Assembly (NCBI GenBank): GCA_004552195.1
Contig: SFPC01000040.1
Span: 1 to 15,511 of the forward strand
Length of the DNA stretch: 15,511 nucleotides
Direction of reading: 5' to 3'
From: Bacteroidales bacterium
GTDB taxonomy: Bacteria; Bacteroidota; Bacteroidia; Bacteroidales; Bacteroidaceae
The translations under genes and the position numbers were made by a program. Below are positions 6,644 through 14,600 of the stretch, in pieces. Each line of letters starts with the position of its first letter. Position 1 is the stretch's first letter. The notes beneath the pieces were generated by a model. That model was given only the letters and a program-made list of their open reading frames with translations. It did not search any database and had not been told where the DNA came from.

Positions 6644-8254
6644 ATGTGGCGCCTTCTCCTCCTTCTTCTTTTCGCGTGTCAAGTCCACCTGCTCCTCTCC
6701 GCTCCGGCCGACACGGCGCGGGTGGAACAGCTCGTGCGCCAGGCCGCTGAAGCCTCCGTCCGGGGCGACTACCGCCACTCCGATCGACTTCTCTTTTCCG
6801 CCTTGCATCTGGCCGATAGCCTCGCCCATCCCCGGCTCATGTTCTGGACACTCACTAACCTGGGCATCAACCAGGCCGAACAGTTCAACTACGCCGATGC
6901 CCTCGACTTTTTCGACAAGGCCGAACGCGTGGCCAAACACGACCTGGGCAAGCGTCAGCTGCTCAGCATCCGCAGCAACCGAGCGGGCGTCTATATGCTT
7001 GACCGGCAATACGACCGCGCCCTGCAGGAATACCTCGAAATCTACGCTTTCATCGATAAAATGGAGCAGCATACCGCCTTTCGAGGTGGTTGTGCCCTCA
7101 ATATCGCCAGCCTCTACGTAGAGCGTGGCGACACCACACAGGCACATCGCTACATGGCCGAAGCCGAACGCCTGCTGGAGGCTTCTACGACCAATCGTAA
7201 CCTACTCGAAGCACTCCGCGTACGCTACCTACTCGCTGCAGGCCGCGTGGCCGAAGCCGATGCACTCGTGGGGCAGGCGTTGCGCCGTGCTCCAAACCTG
7301 TCAGAACTGCAACTGCTACAGGCGCGAGTGGACATCGCCCAGTCGCGCCCCAGGAAAGCACGACGCGTGTTGGAAACCTTGCTACGGCGCGTGGAAGCTC
7401 ACGACGAGCGCATCTCCTGTTTCGAGTGTATGGCCGAAGCCCTGAAACAGGAAGGCAGGGTGGAGGAAGCCCTGGCCTACAAGGACTCAGTCGTGGCCGC
7501 CACCCGTCAGCTCTACCAGACTCACCGTCAGGCTCAACGCGCGAGCCTTGAAAACCGCTTTGAATGGCAGCGACAGCAGGCTGCTATCGAAAACCTGAAC
7601 ACCCGCCACCGCCTCACGCTATGGCTTATGGTTCTCTGCCTGGCACTTTTCATCGCCACGGGATTTGCCCTCGTGCTCCAGATACGGGGACGGCGGCGGC
7701 AGCGGAAACTGGCGCAGTTGGAGATGGAACAACAGTTAGAAAGGGAACAACGGCTGCAAGAGGAACTGAGCCAGCAACAGAACGAGGCGATGGAGGAGAA
7801 GCAACGCGCACGGCAGGCCATCGAACAACGTACCCAGGTGCTGATGTCGAAAGCCTTGGTGGCGGCCAACAAGAACGACCAGCTGCGCGAACTGCTCGAC
7901 CGCCTGACCTTGGCTGAAAAGGACCGGGAACAGCCCGGACCGGAGTTGCGCAAACACATTGCGAAATTGCGAAAAGAGCTGGATTCAACGGAAGAATGGC
8001 GCGATTTCACCACCTATTTTGAACAGGTGAACGCCTCGTTTCTCGCCCGTCTGCGCGAGAACCACCCGGGGCTGACGGCGAGCGAGCTCCGCTTCCTCTC
8101 GCTGGTCTGCATCCACCTCAGCGGCAAGGAAATTGCACAGCTCCTACACATCACTCCCGAATATTGCAAAAAACGCAAGCAGCAAATTGCACGCAAGATG
8201 GGTCTCGCCACTTCAGGCGAGCTGTACGGCTACCTCGTCAGCCTGCAATCGTAA
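6644..8254 (+). CDS. Second membrane-tethered TPR regulator with LuxR-like C-terminal helix-turn-helix
   Basis: This 536-aa protein repeats the plan of its upstream neighbour. A signal peptide (about 1-20, ending LLLSA) is followed by periplasmic TPR-like helices (about 25-290; FNYADALDFFDKAERVAKH and QYDRALQEYLEIY are clear units), one membrane segment (about 324-347), a long charged coiled coil (about 350-430) and a C-terminal domain (about 450-536). The last has HPGLTASELRFLSLVCIHLS, then GKEIAQLLHITPEYCKKRKQ, the L-T-x-x-E...K-E-I-A...V/Y...R pattern of LuxR/GerE-like helices in Bacteroidetes TPR regulators. The frame opens 30 codons earlier, but ATG 6644 places the signal peptide at the N-terminus. 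The 95-base gap after the first regulator holds a hairpin and only an imperfect -7 box (TACCCTTT, 6573-6580), so co-transcription is possible. C12 sits in a weak lipobox-like context, but the hydrophobic run continues past it. Target genes are not evident. Confidence 0.83.
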   Translation: MWRLLLLLLFACQVHLLLSAPADTARVEQLVRQAAEASVRGDYRHSDRLLFSALHLADSLAHPRLMFWTLTNLGINQAEQFNYADALDFFDKAERVAKHDLGKRQLLSIRSNRAGVYMLDRQYDRALQEYLEIYAFIDKMEQHTAFRGGCALNIASLYVERGDTTQAHRYMAEAERLLEASTTNRNLLEALRVRYLLAAGRVAEADALVGQALRRAPNLSELQLLQARVDIAQSRPRKARRVLETLLRRVEAHDERISCFECMAEALKQEGRVEEALAYKDSVVAATRQLYQTHRQAQRASLENRFEWQRQQAAIENLNTRHRLTLWLMVLCLALFIATGFALVLQIRGRRRQRKLAQLEMEQQLEREQRLQEELSQQQNEAMEEKQRARQAIEQRTQVLMSKALVAANKNDQLRELLDRLTLAEKDREQPGPELRKHIAKLRKELDSTEEWRDFTTYFEQVNASFLARLRENHPGLTASELRFLSLVCIHLSGKEIAQLLHITPEYCKKRKQQIARKMGLATSGELYGYLVSLQS

Positions 8255-8380
8255 ACTGCCCTGCCCCAGACAGGACGAAAGGTTTTTCCGAAAGTTCAAT
8301 ATTTCCGCTTTCATCGCAGATTTCCCTCGTTTTTATCACAGGTTTCCCGTTTCTGCCTCGCCCCGTCTGAGCCTCCTGCA

Positions 8381-8461
8381 ACAAGTCCAAGAGTTGTGCG
8401 CACAAGTCCCGGACTTGTTTTTTCTAAGCCCGGACTTGTTCCATCAAAGCCCGGACTTGTT
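8381..8461. repeat. Exact 21-base-period tandem repeat, four partial copies
   Basis: CCCGGACTTGTT occurs identically at 8408-8419, 8429-8440 and 8450-8461, exactly 21 bases apart. ACAAGTCC occurs at 8381-8388 and 8402-8409, also 21 apart. Because the period is seven codons, both strands read as heptads (SPDLFxx rightward, TSPGxxx leftward), but no start codon with a plausible leader accompanies either frame. It lies in the gap downstream of the second regulator. Confidence 0.7.
8402..8423 (+). terminator. Rho-independent terminator-like hairpin after the regulator genes
   Basis: ACAAGTCC (8402-8409) and GGACTTGT (8411-8418) are perfect inverted copies around a single C, followed by TTTTT and then CT. 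With a five-base loop the stem is 6 bp. It is about 150 bases beyond the stop of the second regulator and lies within the 21-base repeats, so it is both a repeat unit and a plausible terminator. Confidence 0.5.
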
Positions 8462-8525
8462 TCTCCTGCTCGCCGAGTGAAAAATCCTAAGTGCCGAGTG
8501 GTGACTGCGACCCACGCCGAAGTCT

Positions 8526-8883
8526 GTGAAGGTTTGAGGAAAGCATGGTGAATACTTGGTGAAGGCTTTGCAAGGGGTGTTCTATATACGTATTTTTCCC
8601 CGATTTCAGCGTTCACCCTTTCACAAAATATGTGTTTCCTACTGAATATCAGAGAAAAACAGTGTGAAGGGTTATATTTCAAAGCCTTCACAGCGGCACG
8701 TAAAATCAGGGGGCAGTGTGAACACTTGGAAATCCAAGCTTTCACACCGTTTCGTGCTGAAAATCAAGGATTTACGCTCATAATGTGAAAGGGTGAATGC
8801 TAAAAACGGAGAAAAATACGTATATAGAGCATACCCCGCAAAGCATTCACAAAGCAATGACCATGCTTTCACCAAGCATTCAC
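8526..8883. repeat. 358-base element with 100-base inverted arms and two internal hairpins
   Basis: Positions 8526-8625 are the inverted copy of 8784-8883: 82 of 100 positions match without gaps in my hand alignment. Perfect blocks include 18 bases (8581-8598 with 8811-8828, centred on TATATACGTATTTTTC) and 14 bases (8612-8625 with 8784-8797, TTCACCCTTTCACA). The 158-base centre holds two more stems: TGTGAAGG/CCTTCACA (8663-8670 with 8685-8692), and GTGTGAA...CTTGGA with TCCAAG...TTCACAC (8716-8747). GTGAA/TTCAC words recur throughout. No transposase or terminal target duplication is seen. It resembles a dispersed intergenic repeat or a structured transcript; short open frames inside the arms (KTEKNTYIEHT, and NAKNGEKYVYR in another frame) are probably consequences of the repeat and not genes. 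Confidence 0.75.
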
Positions 8884-9200
8884 TCAATCCCCCCGACCAA
8901 CGGCCTTTCCACCTGCGCGTCGTTTTCTTCGGTCTCCGGCCAAGTTATGGACGTGCGCCCATCGGTCCGGAATGCCTACCAAGTGTCAAACTGCTCATCA
9001 TATCCTCCTTTCGCTTTCATTTTGTAAGATTTACCCTACCGGCAACACTGCCGCAACAGCTCCTCCTGCCCCTCCCCAGCAAAGTATAAATGAAAACCAC
9101 TGTAAATCAGAAGAAACATACCTAAGAAATATAAATAAATTCACGCGACCCCTCCCCTTTATATCCCCCATAGTTGTGAGGTAAACTTGACTAAAACAGA
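8884..9200. other. Intergenic stretch without recognisable gene
   Basis: I find no gene, RNA gene or strong hairpin here. The first part (to about 9085) is of average composition, with short open frames lacking homology-like features. The last part (about 9085-9200) becomes A/T-rich on approach to the protease promoter. It could hold upstream regulatory sites for that gene, but none can be defined from one sequence. Confidence 0.5.
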
Positions 9201-9208
9201 TATATTTG
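9201..9208 (+). promoter_or_regulatory. -7 promoter box for the protease/LRR operon
   Basis: TATATTTG matches TAnnTTTG exactly. The only upstream TTG-type box (GTTG at 9173-9176) is 24 bases away, slightly farther than the usual 19-21. The implied start near 9214 gives an A-rich leader of about 80 bases before the ATG at 9295, with no Shine-Dalgarno sequence. Confidence 0.55.
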
Positions 9209-9294
9209 CGGCGTCATAATGTAAAAAGGGCCACAAAATGCCCAAAATCAAAATGTCAATATTTCATTTGGAAACAACAAAACACACATAGCGC

Positions 9295-11637
9295 ATGAAT
9301 AAAATTACATTCGCCCTCGCCGCTCTCTCCCTCCTCGGGCTGAGCGCATTCGGCCAGACGAAATTGGACCTGGCCAGCCAAGCCAAGTTACGCCAAATCC
9401 GCCTGACGAAGCAACAGCCTGCTGCACTTGTCAACCGCCCGGCCTTGAAGGCTGTGGCCGCTCCGGCGGCCGGCAAGGAGCAGACCCACGTGCTGGCCTT
9501 TGCCCGAATGGCTGACGGCTTCACCGAGGCCGACCTCCGCCGCGAAGGCGTGAACGTGATGCGCAGCAAATTGGGCTTTGCACTGCTCGCCATTCCCGTT
9601 GACGACGTGGAGCGCGTGGCTTCACTCCCCTGCCTCACCTCCCTCCAACTCGAACGCAAGGTGAAGCCCCTGATGAAATATGCCCGCGAGGCCACCGGCG
9701 TGGACCTCGTTCAGCAGGGCACGGGACTGTCGCAGGGCTACACGGGCAAGAACGTGGTGTGTGGCATCGTGGACATGGGCTTCGATTTCAACCACGCCAA
9801 CTTTCTCGACAGTGAAGGCAAGAACCGCGTGAAGTACTACGAACACGTCACCGTCAACCCATATGCTACGAACGAGGACGACATGTTCAAAATCAGCTAC
9901 TACAACACGCCCGATGCCATTGCTGCTCTCACCACCGACGACAAGACGCAGTACCACGGCACCCACACCCTGGGCATTATGGCCGGCGGTTACAAGGGAG
10001 CCACCAAAGCGGCTGTCCTCGCCGGCGACGACAACCACAGCGCGTCGGTGCTGGACAACGTGGACAACCCGTATTACGGCGTGGCCACCGATGCCGACAT
10101 CGTGGCAGCCACGTGCAACTCCTTTTCCGACCTCGAAATCGTGCAGGCGGTGGACGACCTCATCGGCTACGGCGAGTATGTGAAAAAGCCCATCGTCGTG
10201 AACCTCTCCTTGGGTACGAACCAGGGACCCCACGACGGCACGAACCTCGTCTGCCAGTATTTGGACGCCCTCACCCAGTACTACAACGCCAAAATCGTGC
10301 TCGCCTCGGGCAACGAAGGCCACCTGAAAATTGCAGCCAACAAGACCTTCACCGCCGACGACCTGGAAATGCAGTCATTCATTGACGGAGGCCCCACTGA
10401 GATAGAAGGAAAGGAATACACGTTGCGCTACGGCAACGTGGAAATCTACAGCAACGATGCCACACCTTTCGAGGTGCAGGCCGTTGTCTACAACATGAAC
10501 CGGGGCCGCGTGACCAACCGCTTCAGCTTCACCCTCTCGGAAGAAACGAAGGGAACGGCACAGTATTGGTGTTCCGAAGGCTACCAACAGGCAGACAACG
10601 ACATCGTAGACAAATCCTTCAGCCAGAACTTCGAGGGCTATATCGGCATCGGATGGGCCATCGATCCCTACAGCGGCCGCGCCTATGCCGCCATCGACAT
10701 CTGTACGCTTGACAGCCTCAACCGCGACCCCTCCAAGGACTACCGCATCGGTTTCATCGTGAAGGGTAAGGAAGGCCAACGCATCGATGCCTTCGCCATG
10801 GGCGACAGCCTCAGCCTCGACAGCTACGGCCAGGAAGGGTGGACCGACGGCTCGTGCAACGGCTCTGTGAGCGATATGAGTACGGGCAAACAGACGCTCT
10901 GCGTGGGTGCCTATAACTCTACCGACTCCTGGGCGCAGCTCGACGGCTTTGCCTACAGCCTGCCCGACACCCAGCTCATCCCGGGCCGCGTCACCCCCCT
11001 TTCTTCCTACGGCACCCTCATCGACGGACGCAACCTGCCCCACGTGATTGCCCCCGGTGCCATGGTGGTTTCCTCCATGAGCCGTTACTACCTGGACTAC
11101 GGCGGAATGACCGACTACGACGACAAGATGTCGGCCCGTGCGCTGACCCTGAACCGCGACCCCTACGTGTGGGGCATAGGTACGTCAATGGCCTGCCCGA
11201 TGGTGACGGGCATCATCGCCCTCTGGCTTGAGGCCGACCCCGACTTGACGATGGACGAAATCAAGGACATCATCGCACAGACTTCCGTGGTGGACGACAA
11301 ACTCGCATTGGACGACAAGGTGCAGGTGGGTGCCGGACTCATCAACGCCTACGAGGGACTGAAAGAAGTGCTCCGCCGCAAGGAAGCCGCCGGCATCCAC
11401 GGTGTGAGCACCGAAGCCACACGCCTCGTGACCACGCCGCTCGACGGACAGCGGGTGCAGGTGTTCCTCGCCGGTGCCGAGGCACTGCGGGTGGAAGTAT
11501 TCAACATGACCGGCATCCGAGTGGCTCAGCAACAGACAGCAGGCGACGAGGCCACCATTGACCTGCAGGGACAGCCCAAAGGCTCCTATGTGGTGCGCGT
11601 GAACGGACAGCACGCCCGTTGCATCCTCGTGAAATAA
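9295..11637 (+). CDS. S8 (subtilisin-like) serine protease with T9SS sorting domain
   Basis: This 780-aa secreted endopeptidase begins with a signal peptide (1-20, LLGLSAFG then Q). A propeptide-like region (about 62-125) follows, with the pattern expected of an intramolecular chaperone. The catalytic domain shows the full subtilase triad: D160 in GIVDMG, H221 in HGTHT and S631 in GTSMACP, with the oxyanion N340 in ASGNEG. About 290 residues separate N340 from S631, much more than in subtilisin, so a beta-rich insert (roughly 350-500) splits the fold, as in several Bacteroidetes and C5a-peptidase-type subtilases. The end (about 705-780) is a type A T9SS signal: LRVEVFNMTG, then PKGSYVVRVNG, then a final VK. 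It should therefore be secreted across the outer membrane and possibly anchored. The next gene starts 51 bases downstream. Nothing in the catalytic parts is broken. Confidence 0.93.
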   Translation: MNKITFALAALSLLGLSAFGQTKLDLASQAKLRQIRLTKQQPAALVNRPALKAVAAPAAGKEQTHVLAFARMADGFTEADLRREGVNVMRSKLGFALLAIPVDDVERVASLPCLTSLQLERKVKPLMKYAREATGVDLVQQGTGLSQGYTGKNVVCGIVDMGFDFNHANFLDSEGKNRVKYYEHVTVNPYATNEDDMFKISYYNTPDAIAALTTDDKTQYHGTHTLGIMAGGYKGATKAAVLAGDDNHSASVLDNVDNPYYGVATDADIVAATCNSFSDLEIVQAVDDLIGYGEYVKKPIVVNLSLGTNQGPHDGTNLVCQYLDALTQYYNAKIVLASGNEGHLKIAANKTFTADDLEMQSFIDGGPTEIEGKEYTLRYGNVEIYSNDATPFEVQAVVYNMNRGRVTNRFSFTLSEETKGTAQYWCSEGYQQADNDIVDKSFSQNFEGYIGIGWAIDPYSGRAYAAIDICTLDSLNRDPSKDYRIGFIVKGKEGQRIDAFAMGDSLSLDSYGQEGWTDGSCNGSVSDMSTGKQTLCVGAYNSTDSWAQLDGFAYSLPDTQLIPGRVTPLSSYGTLIDGRNLPHVIAPGAMVVSSMSRYYLDYGGMTDYDDKMSARALTLNRDPYVWGIGTSMACPMVTGIIALWLEADPDLTMDEIKDIIAQTSVVDDKLALDDKVQVGAGLINAYEGLKEVLRRKEAAGIHGVSTEATRLVTTPLDGQRVQVFLAGAEALRVEVFNMTGIRVAQQQTAGDEATIDLQGQPKGSYVVRVNGQHARCILVK

Positions 11638-11688
11638 CACGATAGCTCTTTCCCCTTCAGCATAATCATCACACAAAACATACCCTTT

Positions 11689-14600
11689 ATGAACCACATC
11701 CTACATCGAGTATGGTTTCGCCTGGCAGCCCTCTGCTGTCTCTTCTGCACCCTGCCGCAAATAGCGGCGGCACAGGACGAAACGCCCATCATCCAATTTA
11801 AAAGTGTGGCCAAAGAAGTGGCCAGCGCAAGCTCCATCACGCTGTTTATCGGCGGTTTCAACACCACCACAGACTACATTGACGTGGACTGCGGCAACGG
11901 CATGGAAGAACGTGAGCTTCTTCCCGCCACCATCAACACCGAAACAGGCTCCTGGGAAGGCGGCGCGTACATCACCTGCACGCTGGATGGAGACGGAACG
12001 GTGAAGATTTACGGCGATGCCAGCAACATTGCCGTAATGGACTTCTCGGGCTGCTATATCTCCGAACTGGAGATGGCACAGATGCCCAACCTGTACTATC
12101 TCAACCTGGAACACAACGAGCTCGGCGCACTCGACCTCGACGGACAGACGAGCCTGCAATACCTGACTCTCACGGACAACGCCTTTGACAAGCAGCCCCT
12201 GAAGGTGTGCAACGACAAGCCTAACCTCATGGTGCTCGAAATAGGCCAAGTGGGCCAGCTTGACCCCTCGTTCAGCCTACGCGACTATCCCGCCCTCGTA
12301 TCGTTCGACGCTTACGCCTGCAAGTCGCTCACACAAGTTGACCCCACGGGCTGCCCCAACTTGCAGCGACTCTCGCTGGACGGAACGGGCGTGAGCAGCC
12401 TGGACGTTTCGGCCAACCCCACGCTGACGATTCTCAACATCAGCGACACGAACATCTCCGAAATAGACCTGAAAAACCTGCAATGGCTCCAGCAGCTCTA
12501 CGTGGACCGGCAGGGCACGCAGACGAAAATCAAGAGTCTTGACGTGACGGCCAACAAAAATCTCGTCTACCTCTTCGCCGCCGGCAACGACCTGAAGAGC
12601 ATTGACCTGACACAGAACACTTACCTCCAGCAGCTTTACCTGGCCGACAATCTCCTCTCCGAGATTGACCTGAGCCAGAACGTGAACCTCATCAACGTCA
12701 TCCTGCGCGGCAACTGCTTCACCTTCGCCACCCTCCCCACTCCCGGCGAATGGACCCAGTACGACTACTCGCAGCGCAATATGCCCATCGCCAAAACCGT
12801 CAAGGTGGGCGATGTGCTGGACTTCTCCGACAAAGTGCTCCGCGAAGGCACTACCACGACCTTTGCCGTGTTCGCAGCAAGCGAGGACTCCGCAGGCTAT
12901 GTGGAGCAGCTTCCCGAAAGCTATTACACTTACGAGAACGGTAAGGTAACCTTCCTCCAGGCTCCTGAGGACAGCGTGTACCTGGCCTTTGCCAACGACC
13001 TCTTCCCCGACATTCTGCTCAACTATATGCCTCTGCGTACCGACAAGTTCAAGGTGAAGACCGCCGAAGACTACGGCAAGGATGACCTCGCGCTGAGCGT
13101 GCGCTCGCTGCTCGCCTCGTCGGCCGGCGTACACCTCACGATGAAAGTGGGCATGGAGGGTGCTACGCCCGAAAATCCCAAGAAGTTCTACATCTGCGAC
13201 ATCGAAGGCAACCGCACCGAGTTTGAGGCTACCACGGAGGGAACACCTGAAACCTGCAACGTGGACATCACCATGCGACAGAACCTGGCGTACCTCTATG
13301 TGCCGCAGGACGAACTCGTTACGGCACTCGCTGTGGAGAACCAGACGCTGCTCGACGTAGACCTCAAGACGGCACGCTCGCTCAAGGAGCTCAAGCTGGC
13401 GGGAACGGAGCTTTACAGCATTGACCTTGGCTATAACAAGAACCTCCGCAAACTCGAACTCACGGGCAACCACTTCTTCACGCTCAACATCCGCGGCGTG
13501 AACGATGCCAGCCAGAAGACGTTGCTGCAGGACATCAACCTCTCGAACAACGAGCTGCGCGAGGTGACGCTCAACGACATGGGTACCATCCACCACCTCA
13601 ACCTCTCCAACAACGAACTTACCGAGCTTTCGCTGAAGGATGCCGACAACATGGAGACGCTGGATCTCTCAAACAACCAGCTGACAACGGTGAACCTCAG
13701 CTACTGCACGCTGATGACGGACTGCAACATCGCCAACAACCGGGTGAGCGAGCTTGCCATGCCCGAGGAGAACTCCCTCGTGCGCTTCCACTGCGAGAAC
13801 AATGACCTGAACTTCTCCACGCTGCCCCTGCTCGACGGTTTGGAAACATATACCTTCGCCCCGCAAAACCTCGTGCAGATTGCCGCAATGGCTCCCAGCG
13901 TGGACCTGCAGGCACACAACGTGGACGGACAGACGGCTTACGTCTGGAAGAACGCCGAGGGGGATGTGCTCACGCCGGGTTCGGACTACGAAATCACTGA
14001 CGGACGCACCCGCTTCCTCGACCCGATAATCGGACAAAAGGTTTACTGCGAGATGACAAATCCACGATTTGACGGATTGACGCTGACCACCACCCAAATC
14101 GAGGCTGCCGCCATGCCGCAGTACAAGCTCGCCTCCTTCACCACCCTGGCCGACGGCGAAGCGACCATGGTGCTCCGCGCAACCCGGCCTACCACGATTT
14201 GCATTGACTGGAAGGGTGGCGGCCACTCGGTGGAGAGCTACACGGTGGACGATAATCTCGTGACCACGTCCATCCAGACTTATGCCGGTGCCGAATGTGC
14301 CGTTTATGCCTACAGTGCCGATGCACCCCTCTACGTGTTCAGCGTGAAGGACGCGAAGATGGAGAATGTGGACCTGAGCAACATGAAGCAACTCGTGCTG
14401 GCCAACGTCAGCGGGGCGGGTATCGATGCCATCAAGCTGCCCGAAACGGACACGCTGGCCGAACTCATCCTCACAGACAACAACTTCAGCCAGCTTGACC
14501 TTTCGCGCTACGCCGGACAGCTCCGCCTGCTCACGCTGAACAACAATAAGTTCACGGAGTTCGATGCCACGCCCTTCAAGAGCGTGTTCAGCCTGAACCT

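Noticed and set aside
6644..6700. Lipoprotein signal at C12 of the second regulator
   Set aside because: The hydrophobic stretch continues well beyond the Cys and there is no charged spacer after it; a normal signal peptide ending near A20 fits better.
8381..8461. CRISPR array
   Set aside because: The repeat core is only 12 bases with 9-base gaps, far below CRISPR repeat and spacer lengths, and no cas gene is present.
8311..9089. Small open frames in the intergenic repeats (8311-8745 minus, 8793-9089 plus)
   Set aside because: The similar peptides in both arms follow automatically from the inverted repeat, with no leader or start context, so they are not evidence of genes.
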